In this document: positions 1 through 7,488 of the stretch, one piece after another
Position numbering within the stretch: position 1 is the stretch's first letter
Layout of the letters: each line of letters starts with the position of its first letter
Notes under the pieces: generated by a model
The model's input: the letters and a program-made list of their open reading frames with translations, nothing else
Told to the model about the DNA's origin: nothing
The model's database searches: none
Made by a program: the position numbers and the translations under genes
Assembly: GCA_964605705.1 (NCBI GenBank)
Contig: CAZSDW010000066.1
Coordinates: forward strand, 1-14,410
Origin: CAZSDW01 sp964605705
GTDB taxonomy: Bacteria; Fidelibacterota; UBA2242
Direction: 5' to 3'
DNA: 14,410 bases

Positions 1-45
1 CAGCCGGAGATGGTCAAACGGCTGATTCAGAGTTTGGGGATATAA
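1..45 (+). CDS. 3' end of an unidentified protein (partial)
   Basis: Frame 1 is open from the first base and reads 14 residues (QPEMVKRLIQSLGI) to a TAA stop at 43-45. The residues look like an ordinary soluble C-terminus, but so short a stretch cannot be assigned to a family and could be open by chance. It is followed by 166 bases without a gene before ahcY. Confidence 0.35.
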   Translation, partial: QPEMVKRLIQSLGI

Positions 46-211
46 TTCAATATCATAATTTTTTAAAAGAATACTGGCATTCCAAGTCGAAGTATTTCCA
101 AATATTGAATATCTGTAGCGAATTACAGCGAGCTCAGACGTGAAAAAATATCTTAACCTAAAAGTGTAAAACATAAAAATCATTTAATTCAACAAACTCG
201 GAGAACCCATA

Positions 212-1618
212 ATGAACTATAAAATTGCCGATATTAATTTGGCTGACTTTGGTCGCAAAGAGATCAATCTGGCTGAAGCCGAAATGCCCGGGCTGATGTC
301 CCTCCGGGAGAAATACAGTAAAACCAGACCATTGAAAGGTGCCCGTGTCACTGGTAGCTTGCATATGACCATTCAGACAGCGGTGCTTATTGAAACCTTG
401 AAAGCCCTGGGAGCCGAAATCCGCTGGGCAAGTTGCAATATATTCTCGACTCAGGATCATGCTGCTGCTGCCATTGCTAAAGCCGGAGTTCCGGTCTTTG
501 CTTGGAAAGGCGAGACCCTGGAGGAGTACTGGTGGTGCACAAAGATGGCTTTACTGCATGATGAACACACTGGTCCGAACATGATCGTCGATGATGGTGG
601 CGACGCCACCCTTTTGGTCCATGAAGGTGTGCGACTTGAAAAATTGTATGAAAAAACCGGGAAGTTGCCTGTTGCGACCAAGGATAATAAAGAGCTGGGT
701 ATTTTACAGCAGATGCTGATTGATGATATCGAAAAATTCCCCACCCGCTGGCAGGATATTGCGAAAAATATCAAAGGTGTCAGTGAAGAAACCACTACCG
801 GTGTTCACCGCCTCTATCAGATGCTTGAAGAGAAAACCCTGCTTTTTCCGGCAGTTAACGTGAATGATTCGGTGACGAAATCAAAGTTTGATAACCTTTA
901 CGGTTGCCGGGAATCACTGGCTGATGGTATCAAACGTGGTACCGACATTATGGTTGCCGGGAAAGTTGTGGTTGTTTGTGGTTATGGCGATGTGGGCAAA
1001 GGCTGCGCCCAGTCTATGCGTGGTTTTGGCGCCCGGGTAATTGTGACCGAAATCGATCCGATTTGTGCTCTGCAAGCCGCAATGGAAGGCTTTGAGGTTT
1101 CTACAGTCGAAAAAGCCTTGTCCGAAGGCGACATCTTCGTTACGGCAACCGGTAATAGAGATGTAATCCGGGCAGATCACATGCAGCAGATGAAAGACAA
1201 GGCTATTGTCTGCAATATTGGTCATTTTGATAATGAGATTCAGGTGGATAAAATGCTGGCACTTGATGGTGTCAGGAAAGTCAATATCAAACCACAGGTG
1301 GATCAGATTGAATTTCCCGATGGGCACAGTATTATTCTTCTGTCCGAAGGTCGTCTGGTCAATCTTGGTAATGCCACCGGACATCCATCCTTTGTGATGA
1401 GCAATTCTTTCTCAAACCAGACCCTCGCCCAAATCGATCTTTGGACTAAAAACTACGACCTTGGTGTATATACCCTTCCTAAATATCTTGACGAGGAAGT
1501 CGCCCGTCTTCATCTGGAAAAACTCGGTGTTATCCTCACAAAAATGACCCAGGAACAGGCGGATTATATCGGCGTGCCGATCAAAGGTCCGTATAAACCT
1601 GATCATTACCGTTATTAA
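212..1618 (+). CDS. ahcY: S-adenosylhomocysteine hydrolase (adenosylhomocysteinase)
   Basis: This cytosolic enzyme reversibly splits S-adenosylhomocysteine into homocysteine and adenosine, relieving product inhibition of SAM-dependent methyltransferases. At 468 residues it is full length for the long bacterial form, which has an extra segment of about 40 residues (here roughly 150-195) before the conserved TTTGVHR stretch. The NAD-binding Rossmann motif GYGDVGKG is at residues 257-264, and the family-typical C-terminus KPDHYRY, which reaches into the partner subunit's NAD site, is intact. The ATG at 212 is preceded by GGAGAA at a good distance, which fixes the start. The next 333 bases hold only a gene remnant, so co-transcription with the PHP gene is uncertain. 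I looked for an SAH riboswitch in the 166-base leader and could not recognise one. Confidence 0.97.
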   Translation: MNYKIADINLADFGRKEINLAEAEMPGLMSLREKYSKTRPLKGARVTGSLHMTIQTAVLIETLKALGAEIRWASCNIFSTQDHAAAAIAKAGVPVFAWKGETLEEYWWCTKMALLHDEHTGPNMIVDDGGDATLLVHEGVRLEKLYEKTGKLPVATKDNKELGILQQMLIDDIEKFPTRWQDIAKNIKGVSEETTTGVHRLYQMLEEKTLLFPAVNVNDSVTKSKFDNLYGCRESLADGIKRGTDIMVAGKVVVVCGYGDVGKGCAQSMRGFGARVIVTEIDPICALQAAMEGFEVSTVEKALSEGDIFVTATGNRDVIRADHMQQMKDKAIVCNIGHFDNEIQVDKMLALDGVRKVNIKPQVDQIEFPDGHSIILLSEGRLVNLGNATGHPSFVMSNSFSNQTLAQIDLWTKNYDLGVYTLPKYLDEEVARLHLEKLGVILTKMTQEQADYIGVPIKGPYKPDHYRY

Positions 1619-1690
1619 AAGATAGTCTATTGCCATGCTCGTGGAGTCCTTTGTAATCTTTGGAGTAAGAAAATAAAACGTTTTTTATAA

Positions 1691-1876
1691 ATGAAAATCA
1701 CTGCTCTTACGCAAGATCTATTGATTCAAATAAAAGGTCAAAAATGGATTGAACCATTGATCCTTGTCGGTGGCTCAGCATTGGCGATTCAAATATCTCA
1801 TCGCCAATCCGAAGAATTCCTGCAACCATTTTTCATCTCAATGGAAGGTCTGCATCAACCTGATAATTATTCATAA
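1691..1876 (+). pseudogene. Remnant of an AbiEii-like nucleotidyltransferase
   Basis: A 61-residue frame contains LILVGGSALAIQISHRQSE, which matches the N-terminal signature of the AbiEii/DUF1814 nucleotidyltransferase family, where 'LVGGTALAL...HR.SEDLDFF' carries the catalytic strand. The expected DLDFF acidic pair is replaced by EFLQPFF and the frame stops 20 residues later, while the family is usually over 200 residues. I therefore read it as a decayed or truncated copy rather than a working gene. The family includes abortive-infection toxins. It lies alone between ahcY and the PHP gene, with no partner gene beside it. A chance ORF is possible but the motif match argues against that. Confidence 0.5.
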
Positions 1877-1951
1877 AAAAAGACAGGCACCAAATATCTG
1901 ACTACGTAGCAACTGTTCCTGACTAATTTTAACTACGGCATATAAATAAAT

Positions 1952-2806
1952 TTGCAGCAAAATTTCGATCTTCACACTCACAGCAACGCTTCCGATGGAT
2001 CCTATTCACCCGGTGATTTAGTTAAACTGGCTGCTGAAAGTGGTGTTACTACTCTGGCGCTGACAGATCACGATACCGTCAGTGGTGTCAATGAAGCGGC
2101 GGCTACGGGAAAAGAATTTGGTGTTACCGTCATCAATGGCGTGGAGATCAGCATCGATTTTTCGCCGGGGACTATGCATGTGTGTGGCTATTACCTGGAT
2201 ATTGAGAATCCGGAATTATGGGATGGTCTATACTTTGTTCAGGATGCCCGCCGGAACCGCAATCCGAGAATTGTCGAAAAATTAAATAATTTAGGGCTGG
2301 ATATCAGTTACGACGAAATCAAAGCGGTTGCGGGTCCCGATCAGGTCGGACGTCCTCATTTTGCCAAGGTGCTGGTTCAGAAAGGCTATGTGAAAAATAC
2401 TCAGGAAGCATTTGATAAGTATCTTGCGAAAGGTGCACCGGCGTATCTGGATAAAGCCCGGTTGCCGCTGGAGCGGGCAATTGCAATGATCAAAGCCGCC
2501 GGTGGTGTTGCAGTGTTAGCGCATCCAATCCAATTGAAGCTGGCTGATTGGAGTGCTTATCGCAGTAAAATTACTGAATTGAAAAATGCCGGTATTGCCG
2601 GGCTTGAAGCTTTTAACAGTTATCAGAGCGATGCTGAGAACCAGGAATTTTATACAATCGCCAGAGAATTGGATATGCTGATTACTGCCGGCAGTGATTT
2701 TCATGGTGAGATAAAACCAGATGTTAAATTAGGGCATTTTGGAGATTACGTACCATTAAACATAAATGATATCATTGAATCAATGCGTCAGAAAGGTAGA
2801 AATTAA
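1952..2806 (+). CDS. PHP-domain phosphoesterase, possibly a 3',5'-nucleoside bisphosphate phosphatase
   Basis: This 284-residue protein is a stand-alone PHP metallo-phosphoesterase (COG0613, YciV/RNase AM-like). Visible metal ligands are HTH at residues 8-10, the TDHD motif near 40, a Glu in NGVEIS near 65, a His in the LAHPI segment near 190, and the late GSDFHGE motif near 247. The start is TTG at 1952: the frame is closed by TAA at 1943-1945 and no ATG lies between. No strong Shine-Dalgarno is visible. Characterised relatives remove the 3'-phosphate of 3',5'-nucleoside bisphosphates such as pAp, or act as 5'-3' exonucleases on short RNA. Its stop is one base before the sat start, implying tight coupling. 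By inference it recycles PAP produced when PAPS is used, replacing CysQ. Confidence 0.88.
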   Translation: MQQNFDLHTHSNASDGSYSPGDLVKLAAESGVTTLALTDHDTVSGVNEAAATGKEFGVTVINGVEISIDFSPGTMHVCGYYLDIENPELWDGLYFVQDARRNRNPRIVEKLNNLGLDISYDEIKAVAGPDQVGRPHFAKVLVQKGYVKNTQEAFDKYLAKGAPAYLDKARLPLERAIAMIKAAGGVAVLAHPIQLKLADWSAYRSKITELKNAGIAGLEAFNSYQSDAENQEFYTIARELDMLITAGSDFHGEIKPDVKLGHFGDYVPLNINDIIESMRQKGRN

Positions 2807-2807
2807 G

Positions 2808-4070
2808 TTGCCAAACCACTTGCCCGCTCCCCACGGAGGCTGTGGACTGATCAACCGAACCTTGCCGGAGATCGAGAAACAGGCGATATTGAATGACATT
2901 AAAAATCTGAAAATATATAAAATCAGCGATGGTGATCTCTCCATTTTTTACCGGATAGCCGATGGCGCACTCTCACCCCTGGAAGGTCCTATGGATTCCG
3001 CGGAATTCAAGCGGGTTCTGGAGGAGGAAGTGCTTGAACGCAACGGAAAAAAATATGCCTGGACGATACCGATTGCCTTTCCGGTTGTTAAAGCGGAGAC
3101 CGATAAGTTAAAGGTCGGCGAAACCGTGGCTGTTGAGAACGAAGCGGGGGAGATTATCGGTATTCTGGAACTCAGCGATATCTATCCCTTTGATAAAGTG
3201 AAATACAATCGCAGCGTTTATGGCACCAATCGCAATGATCACCCCGGCGCGCGAATTTTCAATGATGATTATAGAGATTTTTTATTAGGTGGTAAGATTT
3301 GGGCGTTTGAGCAACCGGCGGATCCGGACTTCAGTCAGCACATGCTCACGCCGTTACAGACCCGGGCGCTCTTTGCAAAACGGGCTTATGACCGGATCGT
3401 AGCCTTTCAGACCCGTAACGCCCTGCATCGCGCCCATGAATATGCATTGGTCTATGCTGTAGAACAACTTACCGCTGCCGGTTATTATACGGGAGCGGTG
3501 TTGAATCCTTTAGTTGGTGCAACCAAGAGCGATGATGTTCCTGCTGACATACGGATGCGCACTTATGAAGCCTTATTGAAATCCCGGATGTTTGGTCAGG
3601 GTGATTTCAATCAGGCTATCTGGAAAAAAGCCGGGCTGGATTTCGAGAATAATCTCATGCTTATCGGTCTGGATATGAAAATGTTTTATGCAGGTCCCAA
3701 AGAAGCCATCATGCATGCCATTTATCGTCAGAATTATGGTTTTACCAATATCGTTATCGGACGGAAACATGCCGACGCACCTTTTGATGATGGCACCGCG
3801 ATCTGGGGTGATTTTGATGCTCATGAGAAATTTAATAAGCTGAATGGTGAGTTAGAGATCGAACCATCCAAGGTCGGATTTGCAGCCTTCTTTGAAGAAC
3901 TGAACCGGGTTGGCTTGATTGAAGAGTATGTACCTAAGGGTTATCATTCTGTAGGGATTTCCGGGAAGGCTCTGCGCCAGAAATTCCAGAATGGCGAAGC
4001 AATTGACGAACGCATCATGCGGAAACCTGTAGCGGATATACTTCTTGATTTTTATCAGAAAAGAGAGTAG
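2808..4070 (+). CDS. sat: Sulfate adenylyltransferase (ATP sulfurylase)
   Basis: Sat joins sulfate and ATP to give adenosine 5'-phosphosulfate (APS) and pyrophosphate, the first step of sulfate activation. The frame is open from 2766, but I choose TTG at 2808: it follows the PHP stop by one base, has AAAGGTAG about nine bases upstream, and yields the family-typical N-terminus with PHGG near residue 8. The protein is then 420 residues, normal for homo-oligomeric Sat. Substrate motifs are QTRNALHRAH at 201-210 (usual form QTRNPLHRAH) and GRKHADAP at 318-325, where most Sat proteins have GRDHAG. The C-terminal ISGKALRQ segment is present. The Pro to Ala and Asp to Lys changes are unusual, and activity should not be assumed unchanged. 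It is the middle gene of a PHP-sat-cysC set. Confidence 0.95.
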   Translation: MPNHLPAPHGGCGLINRTLPEIEKQAILNDIKNLKIYKISDGDLSIFYRIADGALSPLEGPMDSAEFKRVLEEEVLERNGKKYAWTIPIAFPVVKAETDKLKVGETVAVENEAGEIIGILELSDIYPFDKVKYNRSVYGTNRNDHPGARIFNDDYRDFLLGGKIWAFEQPADPDFSQHMLTPLQTRALFAKRAYDRIVAFQTRNALHRAHEYALVYAVEQLTAAGYYTGAVLNPLVGATKSDDVPADIRMRTYEALLKSRMFGQGDFNQAIWKKAGLDFENNLMLIGLDMKMFYAGPKEAIMHAIYRQNYGFTNIVIGRKHADAPFDDGTAIWGDFDAHEKFNKLNGELEIEPSKVGFAAFFEELNRVGLIEEYVPKGYHSVGISGKALRQKFQNGEAIDERIMRKPVADILLDFYQKRE

Positions 4071-4126
4071 TTCGTGGCTCATGGCTCATGGCTCATAGCT
4101 CATAGTTCATAGTTCGTAGTTCATAG
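4071..4126 (+). repeat. Left heptamer array of four-helix element 1 (8 x 7 bp)
   Basis: Eight consecutive 7-bp units with consensus YTCRTRG (TTCGTGG, CTCATGG twice, CTCATAG twice, TTCATAG, TTCGTAG, TTCATAG) begin at the base after the sat stop codon and end 15 bases before the start of the four-helix gene. The right array of the element carries the same heptamer in the opposite orientation (TATGAGC). Confidence 0.9.
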
Positions 4127-4141
4127 GGAATAAAGAAGGTT

Positions 4142-4516
4142 GTGATAGAGACTCATTTTTCTTTCGAAGATTTGGAAGTATGGCAAAAAGCCATTGATTT
4201 TGCGGATAAAGTCATCAGTATTGTTGATCAACTTGATACGGATCGAAAACACTTTCGTTTGATCGAACAACTTGAAGCTTCTGCCACATCTGTTGCAATG
4301 AATATTGCCGAAGGAAAGGGTCGCTTTTCTAAGAAGGAATTTATCCAATATCTCTATATTGCACGTGGATCGTTGTTTGAAACAATAACGTTATTGGAAA
4401 TTTTCAAACTTAGAACCTGGATCAGTAATGACCAATTTATTGCTGTCCGTCAAAATGGAAACGAAATTGGAAAAATGATATCTGGACTTATTACCTCGAT
4501 AAAAAATTCCATCTGA
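4142..4516 (+). CDS. Four-helix-bundle protein (S23 / 23S rRNA intervening-sequence family), element 1
   Basis: This 124-residue protein matches the four helix bundle family (TIGR02436), first known from proteins encoded inside intervening sequences of 23S rRNA and related in fold to the Avd accessory protein of diversity-generating retroelements. Family hallmarks are FEDLEVWQKAIDFADKV at the N-terminus, then ATSVAMNIAEGKGR, the KKEFIQYLYIARGSLFE helix and a C-terminal helix. The start is GTG at 4142, with AAGAAGG just upstream. The molecular function of the family is not settled; a basic, nucleic-acid-binding surface is known from structures. It is wedged between sat and cysC, which otherwise would be adjacent, and is bounded by inverted heptamer arrays. 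It appears intact, and its base composition looks more AT-rich than sat or cysC. Confidence 0.9.
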   Translation: MIETHFSFEDLEVWQKAIDFADKVISIVDQLDTDRKHFRLIEQLEASATSVAMNIAEGKGRFSKKEFIQYLYIARGSLFETITLLEIFKLRTWISNDQFIAVRQNGNEIGKMISGLITSIKNSI

Positions 4517-4526
4517 TGCCATTTTC

Positions 4527-4561
4527 TATGAGCAATGAGCAACCAACTATGAGCAATTTGT
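4527..4561 (+). repeat. Right heptamer array of four-helix element 1
   Basis: Five 7-bp steps after the four-helix stop read TATGAGC, AATGAGC, AACCAAC, TATGAGC, AATTTGT. TATGAGC is the exact reverse complement of GCTCATA, a register of the left-array unit CTCATAG. The array is more decayed than the left one, and it precedes cysC by 49 bases. Confidence 0.8.
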
Positions 4562-4610
4562 AACAAGAGAAAAAATATAAAAGCAAAAAAATGGATAGGG
4601 AATATTAAAA

Positions 4611-5216
4611 TTGAAACAAAAGTCTAGTAACGTCGTCTGGCATGATACGGAAATTACTAAGCTTGATCGGGAAAATCGCAACGGTCACAAGGGTGTGGTA
4701 GTCTGGATGACAGGATTATCAGGTTGTGGTAAATCGACAGTGGCGACAGAGCTCCAGAAGCAACTCTTTGATCGTGGCTGTAGTGTCTATATCCTCGATG
4801 GCGATAATATCCGGCACGGTTTGAATAGCGATCTGGGTTTTTCTCCCGAAGACCGGGAAGAAAATATTCGTCGCATTGGACAGGTGGCGAAACTTTTTGC
4901 CGAGTCCGGAACAATTGCCATAACTTCCTTTATCTCCCCTTATCGGAAAGATCGGGATATCAATCGTGCTTTGTTGCCTGAGGGTGAGTTCATTGAAATT
5001 TTTGTAAAAGCCTCGCTGGAAGTCTGTGAACAACGCGATCCGAAAGGTCTCTATAAAAAAGCCCGGGCTGGTATTATTCCGGAATTTACCGGTATTTCTG
5101 CCCCCTACGAAGAACCACTACACCCGGAACTGGTCATCGAGACGGATAAACTGTCAGTGGAAAAATCGACACTGAAGATATTGGATTATTTGCGGGAAAA
5201 AGGGATTATTCAGTGA
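4611..5216 (+). CDS. cysC: Adenylylsulfate kinase (APS kinase)
   Basis: CysC phosphorylates APS at the 3'-OH to make PAPS, the donor for sulfotransferases or the substrate of PAPS reductase. The 201-residue protein is full length and collinear with E. coli CysC: NVVWHDTEIT at the N-terminus, P-loop GLSGCGKST at residues 35-43, LDGDNIRHGLNSDLGFS, the SFISPYRKDRD segment, and DPKGLYKKARAG followed by FTGISAPYEEP. TTG at 4611 is the only sensible start, since the ATG at 4591 runs into a stop after five codons; AGGG lies about ten bases upstream. It is separated from sat by the four-helix element, although sat and cysC usually adjoin. Its own stop codon is part of the first heptamer of the next element. 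No PAPS reductase is visible here. Confidence 0.96.
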   Translation: MKQKSSNVVWHDTEITKLDRENRNGHKGVVVWMTGLSGCGKSTVATELQKQLFDRGCSVYILDGDNIRHGLNSDLGFSPEDREENIRRIGQVAKLFAESGTIAITSFISPYRKDRDINRALLPEGEFIEIFVKASLEVCEQRDPKGLYKKARAGIIPEFTGISAPYEEPLHPELVIETDKLSVEKSTLKILDYLREKGIIQ

Positions 5217-5238
5217 ACAGAAAACGGAGAACAGTGAG
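5211..5238 (+). repeat. Left heptamer array of four-helix element 2
   Basis: Four 7-bp units read CAGTGAA, CAGAAAA, CGGAGAA, CAGTGAG. The first unit contains the TGA stop of cysC, so the repeat overlaps the end of the coding sequence. The right array at 5640-5667 carries the reverse-complement pattern (TTCTCC, GTTCAC). Confidence 0.75.
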
Positions 5239-5257
5239 CTAGTTTTGTTGAGAATTA

Positions 5258-5623
5258 ATGTCTTTTAGATATCATAAAGACTTAAATATTTGGAAAGATA
5301 GCGTTGAATTGGTGGTTGATATTTATAAACTGACCACTGGTTTTTCCTCTGAAGAGAAATATGGTATCGTTTCACAATTCAGAAGAGCAGCAGTCAGTAT
5401 TCCATCCAATATTGCTGAAGGTGCCGCACGAAATTCAAATAAAGAATTTATTCAATTCTAATACATTGCTGTCGGTTCATTGTCAGAGTTAGATACTCAA
5501 TTGATCATCAGTCAGAAGTTGGGATTCATAGACACTGATATAACTGTAACTTTTAATAATGTTCAGTCTCTTCGAAAACAGATCTTTGGTTTAATCCGTT
5601 CACTGAAAACAAAACCATGTTAA
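5258..5623 (+). pseudogene. Four-helix-bundle protein with an in-frame stop, element 2
   Basis: Read through one TAA (5459-5461), the frame gives about 121 residues of a four-helix-bundle S23-like protein: SFRYHKDLNIWKDSVELV, RRAAVSIPSNIAEGAARNS, NKEFIQF, then after the stop YIAVGSLSELDTQL and a C-terminal helix ending at TAA 5621-5623. The residue replaced by the stop is Leu in relatives (FLYIALGSLSEL), so a single TTA-to-TAA or CTA-to-TAA change explains it. There is no frameshift and no other damage, so the loss is recent or is a sequencing error. Only the first 67 residues would be made, lacking the last helices. It sits between cysC and the SLC13 gene inside inverted heptamer arrays, and it belongs to a different subgroup from the element-1 protein. 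Confidence 0.85.
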
Positions 5624-5639
5624 ATATTTCAACACAATT

Positions 5640-5667
5640 TTCTCCTGTTCATAGTTCACCGTTAACG
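5640..5667 (+). repeat. Right heptamer array of four-helix element 2
   Basis: Units TTCTCCT, GTTCATA, GTTCACC, GTTAACG, possibly followed by two more decayed steps. The reverse complement of the left array (TTCTCCG, TTTTCTG, TTCACTG) lines up with this sequence. The permease start follows 19 bases later. Confidence 0.7.
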
Positions 5668-5686
5668 GATCAACTATGCATTTATA

Positions 5687-7456
5687 ATGTTTAGCCTATA
5701 TTATACAGCACTAGTTATTTTGGTCATGATTTTTGCCTTAGCGAGGGAATGGTTCCATCCCGCCGGGATCGTCTTCTCGGCATTACTGCTTTTACTGGCA
5801 GGGAAGGTGATCACCGTGAATGAGGCTTTTGCCGGATTCTCCAACAAGGGTATGCTGACGGTGGGTTTTCTCTTTGTGGTGAGTGCGGCGCTGCAGAGTT
5901 CCGGAACATTTGAAAGATTCGTATTGGGAATACTGGGAAATAATCATAAATCCGATACCAGTAGGTACTTACGCCTGATGCTCCCGGTTGCTAGCCTGTC
6001 GGCTTTTCTGAATAACACACCCGTTGTGGCGACCTTGATACCGATTATAAAAAGTTGGGCTAAGCGCAATAACCTGTCCGCTTCGAAATTCCTGATCCCA
6101 TTGTCCTATGCGGCAATTCTGGGTGGTACCTGTACCCTGATTGGAACAAGTACTAACCTCGTAGTCCACGGCTTGCTGCTGGATGCCGGTTATGATGGAT
6201 TTTCCTTTTTTGAAATTACCAAAATTGGCGTGCCGGTGGCATTATTAAGCATTCTGTTTATTACGTTTGTAGGTCGTTTTCTGTTGCCGGATCGTAAGGA
6301 CGTCATTACCGAGCTAGGTGAGAACACCCGGGAGTTCGTGGTGGAACTGAAGGTTGGCGAGGAATACCCTCATTTGAATCTAAGCATTGAACAAGCAAAT
6401 CTGCGGCACCTGCCGGGATTGTTCCTTTTCCAGATTGAGCGTAATGATCAGACAATCGCACCAATATCGCCCCGGGAAAGGATCCAACAGGGCGATCGGC
6501 TTTTCTTTACCGGCTTGACTGAAACCATTTATGAACTCCAGAAGACCCCGGGCTTACATTCTGTAAAGGATCCCCAATTCAATATCATGGACATCGACTC
6601 CGACAAATTCAAAACCTATGAAGTGGTAATTTCGAACACCTCCCATCTGGTGGGTGATACCGTACGGGACAGCGGCTTCCGCAGTCATTACAACGCCGTC
6701 ATCCTTGCCATTCATCGCAGTGGCGAGCGCATTGAACAGAAGATTGGTGATATTGTTTTACAACCCAATGACACCCTTTTTCTATTGGCTCCCACAGGCT
6801 TTGAAAAGAAATGGTATCACTCCCGGGATTTTACCCTGGTGACGCCGAGTCTGGAAATTTATTCAAAACCCCGCTGGAAAGGCAATCTCTCCCTGGGAAT
6901 CCTGGTTGCCATGATCATTGTTGCAGCGACCGGTGTTATTCCGATTATCTTTGCCGCCGCTATTGCTGCTGTACTGATGATTGCTGGCAATATCATTAAT
7001 CATAAAGATGCCCAGAACGCTGTAGCCTGGGATGTCTTGCTGTTGATTGCGTCCTCCTTCGGGATTGCCAAAGCTATCAGCAATTCAGGGCTGGCTGATG
7101 TAGTGGGTAACGGTCTGATCAGTGGGCTGTGTTTCATGGGTGAAATCGGCATTTTCATCGGCATCTTTATTCTGACCAGTACATTCACACTCCTGATCAC
7201 CAACAACGCTGCCGCCGCAATTGTCTTTCCTATTGCAATATCCATCACTCAATCTATGAACATGAATCCCCAGGCGCTCATGCTGACCCTGGCACTGGCT
7301 GCCTCAACCTGTTTTGCCTCCCCGATTGGGTATCAGACGAATCTGATGGTCTATTCAGCGGGTAATTACAAGTTTAAAGACTTTATAAAAATTGGATTAC
7401 CAATGAATATCTTTATGGGAATAGCTGTAGTAATAGCTATTACAATTTTGTTCTAA
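5687..7456 (+). CDS. SLC13/DASS-family anion permease with two TrkA_C domains (likely sulfate transporter)
   Basis: This 589-residue inner-membrane protein has the SLC13 (CitT/DASS, COG0471) layout. About six hydrophobic segments (residues 1-200) are followed by a soluble insert with two TrkA_C (RCK_C) domains (roughly 212-295 and 300-385), then about six more hydrophobic segments to the C-terminus. The paired re-entrant motifs are visible: NNTPVVATLIP and IGTSTNLVV in the first half, NNAAAAIVFPIA and SPIGYQTNLMVYSAGNY in the second. Members with this domain order include sulfate transporters. The substrate is inferred from the neighbouring sat and cysC; other dicarboxylates or oxyanions are possible. 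Start ATG at 5687, with only a weak ribosome-binding site. Its TAA stop begins the heptamer array of the next element, and its last 37 codons are duplicated downstream. Confidence 0.92.
   Translation: MFSLYYTALVILVMIFALAREWFHPAGIVFSALLLLLAGKVITVNEAFAGFSNKGMLTVGFLFVVSAALQSSGTFERFVLGILGNNHKSDTSRYLRLMLPVASLSAFLNNTPVVATLIPIIKSWAKRNNLSASKFLIPLSYAAILGGTCTLIGTSTNLVVHGLLLDAGYDGFSFFEITKIGVPVALLSILFITFVGRFLLPDRKDVITELGENTREFVVELKVGEEYPHLNLSIEQANLRHLPGLFLFQIERNDQTIAPISPRERIQQGDRLFFTGLTETIYELQKTPGLHSVKDPQFNIMDIDSDKFKTYEVVISNTSHLVGDTVRDSGFRSHYNAVILAIHRSGERIEQKIGDIVLQPNDTLFLLAPTGFEKKWYHSRDFTLVTPSLEIYSKPRWKGNLSLGILVAMIIVAATGVIPIIFAAAIAAVLMIAGNIINHKDAQNAVAWDVLLLIASSFGIAKAISNSGLADVVGNGLISGLCFMGEIGIFIGIFILTSTFTLLITNNAAAAIVFPIAISITQSMNMNPQALMLTLALAASTCFASPIGYQTNLMVYSAGNYKFKDFIKIGLPMNIFMGIAVVIAITILF
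7346..7456 (+). repeat. SLC13 gene 3' end, copy 1 of a 111-bp duplication
   Basis: The last 37 codons of the permease (MVYSAGNYKF... to TAA) recur at 8058-8168 with the same length and reading frame. The similarity starts sharply at the ATG codon: the bases before it differ between copies. The first 75 or so bases are nearly identical; the last 40 have diverged, but both encode a hydrophobic C-terminus. Confidence 0.9.
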
Positions 7457-7488
7457 TGAAAAATGTATGATGTATAATGGGTAATGTT
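7454..7488 (+). repeat. Left heptamer array of four-helix element 3
   Basis: Five 7-bp units: TAATGAA, AAATGTA, TGATGTA, TAATGGG, TAATGTT. The first unit supplies the TAA stop of the SLC13 gene and the fourth supplies the ATG start of the next gene. The right array read in reverse complement (ATGAAAA, ATGCAGA, ATGTATG) matches the left array (ATGAAAA, ATGTATG, ATGTATA). Confidence 0.85.

Noticed and set aside
46..211. Possible SAH riboswitch in the ahcY leader
   Set aside because: I could not find a convincing pseudoknot or conserved core; the leader is AT-rich with only short, weak stems.
914..1384. Long minus-strand frames over ahcY, sat, cysC and others
   Set aside because: They are shadow frames of well-supported genes, without recognisable motifs or ribosome-binding sites.
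2766..2807. ATG at 2766 as the sat start
   Set aside because: It would overlap the PHP gene by 41 bases and add 14 non-homologous residues; TTG 2808 has a better ribosome-binding site and the family-typical N-terminus.
4071..4126. CRISPR array
   Set aside because: The 7-bp units are strictly tandem without spacers, and no cas gene is nearby.
5459..5461. Recoded TAA stop (alternative genetic code)
   Set aside because: TAA ends many intact genes in the same window, so a single nonsense mutation is simpler.
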